Below are positions 6,817 to 13,947 of a DNA stretch of 30,587 nucleotides, piece after piece (positions within the stretch are counted from its first letter, which is position 1; each line of letters opens with the position of its first letter). A program made the position numbers and the translations under genes. The DNA comes from DASWHK01 sp036398215 (GTDB taxonomy: Bacteria; Acidobacteriota; UBA890), in NCBI GenBank assembly GCA_036398215.1, contig DASWHK010000241.1, positions 1-30,587 of the forward strand, in the 5' to 3' direction. The notes under the pieces are model-generated. The model worked only from the letters and a program-made list of their open reading frames with translations, did no database searches and had not been told where the DNA came from.

Positions 6817-7077
6817 GGCTCACCTCCTGATCGCTGGCTCGCTGGCGCGCCCCGCCTCGGGCCGCGGGCGGCGACCGGAAACGCGGGGCGCGGGGCACTC
6901 CGATGTTCGCCAACAAGATGTATCACGATGTGAGAGCCGTCACACCAGCCGGCGGAGGGTGCGCCTCCGGCCACCCTGATCCCGGCCCGATCGGTGCCCC
7001 TGCGGTGGCCGAGGGCGGCGGACGGAAGGCGCCGGCGCACGACGGTTCCGCCGGCCGCCCGCCCGCGCTATCGCCGA
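6817..7077. promoter_or_regulatory. Intergenic region with CRP/FNR-type palindrome
   Basis: At 6929-6944 the sequence reads TGTGA-GAGCCG-TCACA, exactly the TGTGA-N6-TCACA pattern recognised by CRP-family regulators in other bacteria. It lies about 113 nt upstream of the DUF3500 start and on the far side of the ADOP1 3' end, so DUF3500 would be the target. No clear -35/-10 pair was identified. A single 10-bp half-site match can occur by chance. Confidence 0.35.
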
Positions 7078-9816
7078 CTACTCGGACTCGTGGCGCAAGG
7101 CGATCAGCGGATCGACGCGCGTCGCACGCCGCGCCGGCAGCCAGCTGGCAAGCAGGGCGATCGCCGCCAGCAGCAGCGAGACGCCGCCGAACACCAGCGG
7201 GTCGAGCGCGCCGACGCCGAAGAGCTGGCTCTGCAGCAGGCGCGTCAGGCCGAAGGAGGCGGCGAGGCCGAGGCCGATGCCGGTCCCCGCCGTCGCCATG
7301 CCGCGGCCGATCACCGAGCGGAGGGCGTCGGAGGCGCGGGCGCCAAGCGCCATGCGCAGGCCGATCTCGCGGGTGCGCTGGCTCACCGCGAAGGACATGA
7401 CCCCGTAGATCCCGACCGCGGCGAGCAGCAGGGCGACGGCGGCGAACGTCCCCGACAGGATCATGTTCAGGCGCGGCATGGCGACGTCGGCGGCAACCAG
7501 CTCATCCATCGTGTTGAAGGCGTAGACCGGCTGGCGGGGATCGACGGCGAGCACCGCCTTCCGGATCGGCTCGGCAAGCGCCGACGGATCGCCCGCGGCG
7601 CGGACGACCACGACCATCCCGCCGAACGGGTTCTGCGGCATCGGGATGTACATCTCCGGCACCGGGGCCTCGCCGAGCCCGTGGTGGCGGACGTCACGGA
7701 CGACGCCGATGATCTCGTGGGGGCCGCCGATCGGGATGCTCAGGGACTCGCCCACCGGGTTCCCCTCGCCGAACTCGCGGGCGGCGAGCGCCTCGTTGAT
7801 CACCATGACCCGCGGCGAGTCCTCGCGGTCGCGCGGCTCGAGGGCGCGCCCCCGCAGCAGAGGGATTGCCATCGTCTCGAAGTACCCAGCCGTCGCCACC
7901 CGGTAGCTCGCCTGCGGCGGCCCTCCCGCCGGCACGTCCCTGCCGGCGACCTCGTACGGCAGCGAGAAGTCGATGCCGGCGTAGTCCATCGGCAGCGCGG
8001 TCACCGCGCCCACCGACACCACCCCCGGCGTGGCCTCGATCTGCTCGACGAGCTGGCGGAAGAACGCCGTCTTCTGGTGGTCCTCGGGGTAGAGCGTCTC
8101 GGGGATGTAGATGTTGGCCGCCAGCAGGTTGTCGCGGCCGAAGCCGAGGTCGACCGCCATCAGCTCGGCGAAGCTCCGCGACATCAGGCCGGCGCCGATC
8201 AAGAGGACGAGAGCGAGGGCGACCTCGACGATGACCAGCGCGTTGAGCGTGCGCCGGTTGGCGACCCCGGTGGTGCCGGCGCCTTGTTTCAGCCCGCCGG
8301 AGAGGGCCCAGCGGCGGGCGCGTCGCGCCGGCACGAGCCCGAAGACGACCCCGGCGGTGAGGCTCAGCAACAGCGTGAAGATCAGGACGGTGCCGTCGAG
8401 CTCGAGCTGCTGGAGGCGCGCCAGCGGCAGCTGCGGCAGCCGGCGAATGGCGCCGATCCCCCACAGCGCCAGGCCGCAGCCGAGGGCGCCGCCGAACCCG
8501 GCGAGCAGCAGCGTTTCGACCATGAGCTGGCGCACCAGGTGCAGCCGGCCGGCGCCGAGCGCGGCGCGCACCGACATCTCCTGGTCGCGCGAGGTCAGCC
8601 GGGCGAGCATCAGGTTGGCGACGTTGACGCCGGCGATCAGCAGCAGGAAACCGACCGCTGCGAACAGCATCATGATCGCTTCGGTGCCGGCGGGGCCGAC
8701 GACCAGAGCTTCGTGCGCCGGCCGGACCTGGGCCAGCACGCCCGCGTTGGTCGTCGGGTAGCGCTCGGCGAGGCCCGCCGCGACGGCGTCGAGCTCGGCG
8801 GATGCCTGCTCCCGCATCGCGCCCGCGGCGAGCTTGCCGATCACCTGGTAGGGGCGCTGGGCGCGACGCTCGTGGATCGTCTCGGGGTCGAACGCCAGCG
8901 CCGTCCAGAAGCCGTTGTCGGTCTGCGGCGGGAACTCGAAGCCCTCTTCCATCACCCCGACGATCGTGTGCGGCTCGCCGTCGAGCACCAGCCGCCGGCC
9001 GATGATCTCGGGGTCGCCGCCCAGCTCGTCGCGCCAGAACGAGTGGCTGGCCACCGCCACCGGCTCGCCGCCCCAGACGCCGTCCTCCGCGACGAACGTG
9101 CGGCCGAGCGCCGCGGTCGCCCCCAGGACGGACAGCAGCGACGGCTCGATGCGCATCGACGGCACGTCGAGCGGCTCCTCGCCGCCGGTATAGGTGTAGC
9201 TCCAGTAGGCGTAGGCGGCCATCGACTGGATGGTCGTGACCTGCTCGCGCCAGTCGACCAGGTCGGCGGCCGAGACCGGCGAGAAGCCCGCGTCGCGGTC
9301 GATGGAGTTCAGCCACACAAGGCGATCGGCGTCGGGGTAGGGGAGCGGATCGAGGATGACCCGCTTGACGACGCTGAAGATCACCGTGTTGGCGGCGATC
9401 GCCACCGCCAGCGTCAGCACGACGACCACCGAGAAGCCGGGTTGGCGGCGCAGCGATCGCAGCGCGATGCGGAAGTCCTGCAGCAGGTTGCCCATCGTCT
9501 CGTTCACTCCCGGGGAGCGGGGTTCGAGGTCGGGTTCGCCGGCGCCGTGGTCCGCTCGCCGGCGACCGCGGCGCCCGGCCGGCCAGCGCTCGGCGAGAGC
9601 GCCGGCGAAAAGGTCCCAGAGATCGGCCGCCGTGCGGGCGGCCAGGGCGGGGAGGCCGCCGCGCCGGTGCGCCCGCAGCGCCGCGTCGGCGAAGGCACGC
9701 GCCAGCGATTCGCCCTGCCGGCGACGGAACTCCCTGGGATAGGCGCGCAACGCCAGCCTGCACAGCGTGGTGGCCGCGCGCACCGCGGCGGGCCGGGCGC
9801 TCACGCGGCTTCTCAT
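7078..9816 (-). CDS. ADOP-family duplicated FtsX/MacB-type permease (ADOP1)
   Basis: A 912-residue membrane protein. Residues about 1-80 form a basic prefix domain (LRAYPREFRRRQGESLARAF). A linker leads to LLQDFRIALRSLRRQPGF at about 110 and the first membrane helix VVVVLTLAVAIAANTVIFSVV. Next come a MacB-type periplasmic domain and a first FtsX module (LLLIAGVNVANLMLARLTSR, then EMSVRAALGAGR). A second helix plus periplasmic domain starts at LNALVIVEVALALVLLIGAGL. A second FtsX module (LLLAAVGIYGVMSFAVSQRT, then EIGLRMALGA) ends in ARRATRVDPLIALRHESE. No ATPase is encoded nearby, hence 'orphan'. The transported substrate is unknown. The ATG at 9816 overlaps the PadR1 stop (ATGA). A second start with GGGAG upstream lies at 9495, at the beginning of the permease core. 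Confidence 0.92.
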   Translation of the reverse strand: MRSRVSARPAAVRAATTLCRLALRAYPREFRRRQGESLARAFADAALRAHRRGGLPALAARTAADLWDLFAGALAERWPAGRRGRRRADHGAGEPDLEPRSPGVNETMGNLLQDFRIALRSLRRQPGFSVVVVLTLAVAIAANTVIFSVVKRVILDPLPYPDADRLVWLNSIDRDAGFSPVSAADLVDWREQVTTIQSMAAYAYWSYTYTGGEEPLDVPSMRIEPSLLSVLGATAALGRTFVAEDGVWGGEPVAVASHSFWRDELGGDPEIIGRRLVLDGEPHTIVGVMEEGFEFPPQTDNGFWTALAFDPETIHERRAQRPYQVIGKLAAGAMREQASAELDAVAAGLAERYPTTNAGVLAQVRPAHEALVVGPAGTEAIMMLFAAVGFLLLIAGVNVANLMLARLTSRDQEMSVRAALGAGRLHLVRQLMVETLLLAGFGGALGCGLALWGIGAIRRLPQLPLARLQQLELDGTVLIFTLLLSLTAGVVFGLVPARRARRWALSGGLKQGAGTTGVANRRTLNALVIVEVALALVLLIGAGLMSRSFAELMAVDLGFGRDNLLAANIYIPETLYPEDHQKTAFFRQLVEQIEATPGVVSVGAVTALPMDYAGIDFSLPYEVAGRDVPAGGPPQASYRVATAGYFETMAIPLLRGRALEPRDREDSPRVMVINEALAAREFGEGNPVGESLSIPIGGPHEIIGVVRDVRHHGLGEAPVPEMYIPMPQNPFGGMVVVVRAAGDPSALAEPIRKAVLAVDPRQPVYAFNTMDELVAADVAMPRLNMILSGTFAAVALLLAAVGIYGVMSFAVSQRTREIGLRMALGARASDALRSVIGRGMATAGTGIGLGLAASFGLTRLLQSQLFGVGALDPLVFGGVSLLLAAIALLASWLPARRATRVDPLIALRHESE

Positions 9817-10136
9817 GCGTCGATCAGATTGCGGGCGCGCGCGTCCCGCACCGCGGTCGACATCCTCTCGGCCTCCGCGGCGGCGGCGTCGCGCCCGGCG
9901 GCGGTGATCCGGTAGTAGCGCCGCCGCTCGTCGTCGAGCTCGGGGTCGGGCCGCTCGTCGAGCTCTTCGATCAGCCCTTGATCGAGGAGGCGGTGGATGG
10001 CCCGGTAGAGAGAACCGGGACGGATGATCGTGCGGCCGCCGGTTCGCTGCTCGACGTCGCGCATGATGTCGTAGCCGTGCCGCTCGCGATCGGTGAGCGC
10101 CAGCAGGATCTCGAAGACCGTTGGGGTGAGCGGCAT
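9813..10136 (-). CDS. PadR-family transcriptional regulator (PadR1)
   Basis: A 107-residue winged-helix repressor-type protein. It opens MPLTPTVFEILLALTDRERHGYDIM, then GGRTIIRPGSLYRAIHRLLDQGLIEEL, then RRRYYRITAAGRDAAAAEAERM: the helix-turn-helix, wing and start of the C-terminal dimer helix of PadR proteins. It matches the short acidobacterial PadR type that accompanies ADOP permeases. The frame extends 5 codons upstream to 10151, but family similarity starts at the ATG at 10136. A promoter-like pair places the transcript start at about that codon, suggesting a leaderless message. The stop overlaps the ADOP1 start by 4 nt, so the two genes form one operon, and PadR1 probably represses it. 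Confidence 0.92.
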   Translation of the reverse strand: MPLTPTVFEILLALTDRERHGYDIMRDVEQRTGGRTIIRPGSLYRAIHRLLDQGLIEELDERPDPELDDERRRYYRITAAGRDAAAAEAERMSTAVRDARARNLIDA

Positions 10137-10337
10137 GTGGCAACTATACACCTTAAGAATATAAACGCAAGGAGTACATCGCGCCAGGTATTTGCGAAGG
10201 GGAATGCGCGAAGAGCTCGCCGCTAGCCCGTCGAGAAATGCGGGCTAATCCGGCCACCGCGCCCTGCGCGGCCCCTTCAGTGTTGAAACTGGCGGGTGAA
10301 GTTTCAGGTCAGCGAGGTTGCCGTTGTCGTCCCCGCT
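10137..10337. other. Intergenic region with two short inverted repeats
   Basis: Besides the padR1 promoter, the region has TAGCCCG-N10-CGGGCTA (10224-10247) and TGAAACT-N9-AGTTTCA (10284-10306). Both lie downstream of the kinase gene stop (10338, minus) and could form transcript hairpins there. Neither is followed by a T-run, so intrinsic termination is not shown. Confidence 0.4.
10143..10170 (-). promoter_or_regulatory. Predicted sigma70-type promoter of padR1-ADOP1
   Basis: On the minus strand, TTGCGT (10170-10165) and TATAGT (10148-10143) are separated by 16 bp. Seven nt past the -10 box lies the A of the ATG at 10136. The surrounding stretch is AT-rich against a GC-rich background. The -35 box is weak (4/6). 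Confidence 0.45.
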
Positions 10338-12914
10338 TCAGACGCCGTCGAGGAGCTCGCGGACCCTCTCCACCAGATGTTGGGGCGAAAAGGGCTTCTG
10401 CAGGAAGTTGGTGCCATCGCGCAGCGCCCCGTGCTCGACGAGCGCGCCGCCCGTGTAGCCGGAGACGAACAGCACCGCGGCGTCCGGATTCATGGCGGCG
10501 AGCCGATCCGCCAGCTCGCGACCGTTCATCCCCGGCATCACGACGTCGGTGATCAGCAGGCCGATCGGCCCCTCGTGGCGGCGGCATACCTCGAGGGCTT
10601 CCTCGCCGTTCTCGGCCTCGAGCACCAGGTACCCATGGCTGGAGAGGACCCGGGTGGCAAGCACCCGCACCATCTCCTCGTCCTCCACGAGCAGGATGGT
10701 CTCGAAGCCTCGGACGTGGGGCGCGGTCGTCGCCGGCTTCGCCTCGCCGGTCGCCGCAGGCTCTTCCGTCGCCTCCGGGAAATAGATCTTCAAGGTCGAG
10801 CCTTCGCCGACCTGGCTCTTCACCTCGATGAAGCCGCCGGTCTGCTTGACGATGCCGTAGACGGTCGACAGCCCGAGGCCGGTGCCCTTGCCCTCCTCCT
10901 TGGTGGTGAAGAAGGGCTCGAAGATGTGGGACTGGGTGGCCGCGTCCATCCCGAGGCCATCGTCGCTGACGCTCAGCAACGCGTAGCTGCCCGGCGCGAC
11001 GTTATCGTAGGAAGTCGAGCGCCCCGCCTCCAGCGTCACGTTCGTCGTCTCGATGCTGATATTGCCGCCCTCGGGCAGGGCGTCGCGCGCGTTCAAGACC
11101 AGGTTGATCAAGACCTGCTCGATCTGCACCGGGTCGGCCTTGATCGGGGGAGTATCGGGATCGACGTCCCACCGCAGCTCGATGTGCTCGCCGACGAGCC
11201 GTCGCACGAGCTTCTCCATGTCGCCGAGCACCTCACCGAGGCCGAGGACGCGGGGGTGCAGCACCTGGCGGCGGCTGAAGGCGAGCAACTGGGCGGTGAT
11301 CGCCGTCGCCCTCTCGGAGGCGTGCTGTATGGCGTCGAGGTCGCGCTTCAAGTTGTGGAACGCCGTCGGGCTGGAGTCGAGAGAGTCGAGGTCCTCCCGC
11401 GCCAGCTGTGCGTAGCCGGCCACCGCGGTCAGCAGGTTGTTGAAGTCGTGGGCCACGCCGCCCGCCATCCGGCCGATCGCCTCCATCTTCTGCGACTGGC
11501 GGAGCTGCGTCTGGAGGTCCTGGGTCGCGGTGACGTCGAGGGCGACGCCGACGATGCCGCAGGGCCGGCCGCTGTGGTCGAGGAGAGGCTCGACGTGGCA
11601 CTCGAAGTCGCGTTCCGAATACCTGATCGCATAGGCCGAGGGGGTCCCCTTGAGGGCCTTCAAATGGGCGGCGATCGCCGGGTGGGCGTCGTCGATGGTG
11701 CCGAAGAACTCGAAGAGGTCCTGGCCGAGGGTGGCCTCCGGATCGACCTGTAGCCGCTGCAAGCCAGCCCCGAGGATCTGGGTGAAGCGCAGGTGCGCGT
11801 CGGTGGTCCACATCACCGCCGGCACCTGCTCGATGAGCATCTGCAACCGCTTCTGCGAGTCCTCCAGCGCCGCGGCGGCCCGCTTCTCGCTGGTGATGTC
11901 GCGAAAGATGACCAGGCGCCCCTGCTCGCGCCCGCCGGCGTCGTCGAGCGGCCAGCTACGGAGCTCGTAGTGGCGTGGCGACGATCCCGCCGTCAGCATG
12001 GTTTCGAGCTGTCGTTGGTTGTCCTCGCCGGTGAGCTCGCGGAGCTTGATGCGGCCGGAGAACGCGGCGTCGAAGTGGCGACCGATCGCCGCCACCGCCG
12101 CCGCTTCGCCGATGATCTCTTCCGCGGCCGGGTTCAGATCGACGATGCGCCCGCCGGCATCGAGCACGACCAGGCCGTCCCGCATGCTTTCGATCACCCG
12201 CGCGCGCGCCTGCGGCATCAGGTCGAGGAACTGCCGGCGGGTGAGCGCCCAGAGCATGGCGATGCCGGTGAGCATGAAGCCGAACCCGGTCAGATCGAGC
12301 GGCACCGGGTTGCGGCCGCTGACGTACAGGACGTTGAGGATCCATGGGGAGAAGACCGCGACGACCACCAACGCCCCCTGCTTGCGGTACAGGCGCGGCG
12401 ACTTCGCCAGGGCCCGCAGCATGATGGTGGCGGCCACTGCCCACAACAGATAGCTATAGCCGGTATGGACCCAGAACCACGGGCCGTAGGAGATCCGCAG
12501 CACGTCGAAGCCCGGCCCCTCGGCAAGCTCCAGGCTCCGCCAGATGAGGCCGGTCCCATCGGGGTGGGCGAGCAACCCCACGGTTGCCAGCGGGATCGCC
12601 ATCAGCGTCGCGAGCAGGCCGACCCCCGGGCGCCCGATCCGATCGGCGTACTGGAGCGAGAAGATCAGCCAGGCGACGGGAACGACGACGATGCCCGCGT
12701 ACTGGATCTTCGCCCACAGCGCCTTTTGCGCCAGCGGCGCGCTGCAGATCTCGAGCGCGTAGCCGCCGGTCCAGACCGCGACCGCGGCCAGCAGCACGGC
12801 GAAGGCGATCCTGCCCCGTTCCCGGCTCCGCCATCCACGCCAGGCTACCAGCAAGCAGATCACCGCGGCCGCGAGCAACGGCGCCGCATATCCTGTCCAC
12901 TGCCAGACCATCAT
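10338..12914 (-). CDS. Membrane-bound hybrid sensor histidine kinase (7TM-PAS-PAS-HisKA-HATPase-REC)
   Basis: An 858-residue protein. Residues about 8-225 hold seven hydrophobic helices of the histidine-kinase N-terminal 7TM sensor type. A PAS domain follows at about 235-345 (ESMRDGLVVLDAGGRIVDLN) and a second at about 355-465. The dimerisation/phosphoacceptor domain has GGVAHDFNNLL with His489. The catalytic domain has the N box around Asn608, DDGLGM at 651 and GKGTGLGL at 675. A C-terminal receiver domain carries acidic Asp745, phosphoacceptor Asp790 in LLITDVVMPGMNG, Ser818 and Lys840. All key residues are present, so an active phosphorelay kinase passing phosphate to its own receiver is expected. 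No partner regulator or HPt lies next to it. The start is the first of two tandem ATGs; GGGG lies close upstream. Confidence 0.93.
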   Translation of the reverse strand: MMVWQWTGYAAPLLAAAVICLLVAWRGWRSRERGRIAFAVLLAAVAVWTGGYALEICSAPLAQKALWAKIQYAGIVVVPVAWLIFSLQYADRIGRPGVGLLATLMAIPLATVGLLAHPDGTGLIWRSLELAEGPGFDVLRISYGPWFWVHTGYSYLLWAVAATIMLRALAKSPRLYRKQGALVVVAVFSPWILNVLYVSGRNPVPLDLTGFGFMLTGIAMLWALTRRQFLDLMPQARARVIESMRDGLVVLDAGGRIVDLNPAAEEIIGEAAAVAAIGRHFDAAFSGRIKLRELTGEDNQRQLETMLTAGSSPRHYELRSWPLDDAGGREQGRLVIFRDITSEKRAAAALEDSQKRLQMLIEQVPAVMWTTDAHLRFTQILGAGLQRLQVDPEATLGQDLFEFFGTIDDAHPAIAAHLKALKGTPSAYAIRYSERDFECHVEPLLDHSGRPCGIVGVALDVTATQDLQTQLRQSQKMEAIGRMAGGVAHDFNNLLTAVAGYAQLAREDLDSLDSSPTAFHNLKRDLDAIQHASERATAITAQLLAFSRRQVLHPRVLGLGEVLGDMEKLVRRLVGEHIELRWDVDPDTPPIKADPVQIEQVLINLVLNARDALPEGGNISIETTNVTLEAGRSTSYDNVAPGSYALLSVSDDGLGMDAATQSHIFEPFFTTKEEGKGTGLGLSTVYGIVKQTGGFIEVKSQVGEGSTLKIYFPEATEEPAATGEAKPATTAPHVRGFETILLVEDEEMVRVLATRVLSSHGYLVLEAENGEEALEVCRRHEGPIGLLITDVVMPGMNGRELADRLAAMNPDAAVLFVSGYTGGALVEHGALRDGTNFLQKPFSPQHLVERVRELLDGV

Positions 12915-13056
12915 GTCCCCGGTGTCGGTGTACGCGGATCACGCCGTCGACATCGAGGAACGTCACCTATTGCAACCGAGACGCGCCGATCCCCAGAGCC
13001 GATGCTGCTCCGCCGCCACGACAAACGCCGCCCGACCTCTACGGACAGGCATGCCT
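12915..13056. other. Leader region of the hybrid kinase gene
   Basis: About 140 nt between the kinase start and its predicted promoter. No coding frame of note, terminator or riboswitch was recognised. Confidence 0.4.
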
Positions 13057-13091
13057 TGTAATGATTACAGTTGATTAGTTTCCAACGGCAA
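13057..13091 (-). promoter_or_regulatory. Predicted promoter with operator for the hybrid kinase gene
   Basis: On the minus strand, TTGCCG (13091-13086) and TGTAAT (13069-13064) lie 16 bp apart. The -10 box is half of the perfect palindrome TGTAAT-C-ATTACA (13057-13069), a likely operator for an unknown regulator. It lies about 150 nt upstream of the start at 12914; the intervening leader has no gene. Confidence 0.45.
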
Positions 13092-13139
13092 AATAGGGCC
13101 AAGAGTCGGCGCTGATTATCTCAGGAGTGCGGCAGTCAT

Positions 13140-13240
13140 TCCATCTGAAATGACGCGGGCCGTCATTACCCCCTGATTGGGGACCCCGCCTTGTTCTGAA
13201 ATGATGCCAGCCGTCATTACCGCTATCCGTGATAGGGGAT
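13140..13240. repeat. Two direct copies of a palindromic 51-bp repeat
   Basis: AATGACG-N5-CGTCATT at 13149-13167 recurs 51 bp later as AATGATG-N5-CGTCATT at 13200-13218, both within a longer match (CTGAAATGA to CGTCATTACC). Each copy is followed by a small hairpin: CCCC-N5/6-GGGG after the first and CTATC-CGT-GATAG (13223-13235) after the second. A third partial copy of the half-site (CAGTCATTCC) precedes the first. They lie between the divergent kinase and PadR2 genes, so they may be operators or a dispersed repeat element. Confidence 0.6.
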
Positions 13241-13264
13241 CCTGATTCTTGTTGTTTCGCGGCG

Positions 13265-13287
13265 CACATATATGTGTTACACATAAT
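13265..13287 (+). promoter_or_regulatory. Overlapping palindromes, candidate PadR2 operator
   Basis: CACATATATGTG (13265-13276) is a perfect 12-bp palindrome. It overlaps ATGTGT-T-ACACAT (13272-13284), also perfect, and is followed by CATAAT (13282-13287), which could be a -10 box. PadR proteins bind palindromes with ATGT/ACAT half-sites, so autorepression of padR2 here is plausible. No good -35 box was found at the right distance. Confidence 0.4.
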
Positions 13288-13310
13288 CGAACCAACGATC
13301 GCTTCCGGAA

Positions 13311-13495
13311 GCCTGGAGGTCCGGATGAACGACATCGAACGCGACGTGCTTCGATGCCCATGGCCGCGCCCGGTCCGGCAAACCGTGAGGTCCGGATCAA
13401 CGACATCGAAGGCGACGTGCTTGGACCCATGCCCGCGCCCGGTCCGGCAAACCTGGAGGTCTGGATGAACGACAGCGAAAGCGACCTCGCATCCC
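13311..13495 (+). repeat. About 70-bp tandem repeat duplicating the padR2 translation start region
   Basis: About 2.5 copies of a unit beginning GAGGTCCGGATGAACGACA occur at 13316, 13387 and 13456 (periods 71 and 69 bp). Each unit holds the ribosome binding site and the start codon position. The start is ATG in copy 1, ATC in copy 2 and ATG in copy 3, where padR2 begins. The first two copies share CGGTCCGGCAAACC at their ends. Copy 1 could start a 47-codon frame (from 13325) that stops at about 13468, next to the real start. Confidence 0.75.
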
Positions 13496-13905
13496 ACGGC
13501 TCGGCAGGCTCGCGGGGCGACGACGGACACAACCGCGTCGCCGCCTTCCTGCCGCTGCGAGCGGTGGAATTCTACATACTCCTGGCGCTCGCCGAGGGGA
13601 ACCTGCACGGCTACGGGATCATCCAGGCGACGCTGGAGAGGTCCGAGGGCGGCGTGCGGCTCGACCCGGGGACCCTCTATCGGGCGATCACCCGGCTCGC
13701 CGACTCGGGGCTCCTCGGAGAAGCCGACCGGCAGCCGGCCGCCGACCTCGCCGATCGGCGGCGCCGCTACTACGCGATCACCGAGCTCGGGCGCGAGGTG
13801 GCGTGCGCCGAGGCCGAGCGCATGGCCGGCCTGGTGGACGACGCCCGCGCCAGCCGGCTGATCGACAACCTCGGAAGGGCAAAGCAGGCCGAGGTGGAAG
13901 TGTGA
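13465..13905 (+). CDS. PadR-family transcriptional regulator (PadR2)
   Basis: A 146-residue protein. About 27 N-terminal residues are low-complexity and polar. The PadR winged helix follows: PLRAVEFYILLALAEGNLHGYGI, then GGVRLDPGTLYRAITRLADSGLL, then RRRYYAITELGREVACAEAERM. It is probably the repressor of the following ADOP2 gene. The ATG at 13465 is chosen because GGAGG lies 5 nt upstream; the frame is open further upstream only because tandem copies of this start region precede it. The last codons lie within a long inverted repeat (13884-13940), and the stop TGA overlaps the ATG of a 12-codon mini-ORF that runs to just before ADOP2. Confidence 0.88.
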   Translation: MNDSESDLASHGSAGSRGDDGHNRVAAFLPLRAVEFYILLALAEGNLHGYGIIQATLERSEGGVRLDPGTLYRAITRLADSGLLGEADRQPAADLADRRRRYYAITELGREVACAEAERMAGLVDDARASRLIDNLGRAKQAEVEV

Positions 13906-13940
13906 TGCGCCAGACCCATCACACTTCCACCACGGCCTGC
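13884..13940. repeat. Near-perfect 24-bp inverted repeat at the PadR2/ADOP2 junction
   Basis: Arm 13884-13907 and arm 13917-13940 are reverse complements except for one base, with a 9-nt loop. The core is GGTGGAAGTGTGATG against CATCACACTTCCACC. The hairpin covers the padR2 stop and most of the mini-ORF at 13905. It may act on the mRNA as an attenuator or as processing or translation-coupling structure; no T-run follows. The right arm plus loop is repeated in inverted orientation at 17675-17707. Confidence 0.8.
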
Positions 13941-13943
13941 TAG
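13905..13943 (+). CDS. Mini-ORF between PadR2 and ADOP2 (12 codons)
   Basis: ATG at 13905 overlaps the padR2 stop (TGATG) and is preceded by GAGGTGGAAG. It reads MRQTHHTSTTAC and stops at TAG, 4 nt before the ADOP2 ATG. Such an arrangement could carry ribosomes from padR2 to ADOP2, which lacks a good ribosome binding site of its own. It may simply be a relic of an earlier ADOP start. A comparable 9-codon frame bridges PadR3 and ADOP3. Confidence 0.3.
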   Translation: MRQTHHTSTTAC

Positions 13944-13947
13944 GCAC

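Noticed and set aside
6994..9915. 973-codon open frame on the plus strand opposite ADOP1
   Set aside because: It is the exact antisense of a recognisable permease, has a composition dominated by R, A, H, D and Q, and no domain. Long antisense frames are expected at this GC content.
7078..10143. Frame extending ADOP1 upstream through the PadR1 gene to 10143
   Set aside because: The extension overlaps padR1 in another frame. The ATG at 9816 overlaps the padR1 stop in the standard way and begins the prefix domain.
10224..10306. Rho-independent terminator after the hybrid kinase gene
   Set aside because: The two hairpins have short stems and no T-run on the relevant strand.
13249..13464. 72-codon N-terminal extension of PadR2
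   Set aside because: It runs through two tandem copies of the start region and candidate operator palindromes; the ATG at 13465 has the best ribosome binding site.
13140..13495. Possible CRISPR array
   Set aside because: Only two or three imperfect repeats of 50-70 bp with no unique spacers of constant length and no cas genes nearby.
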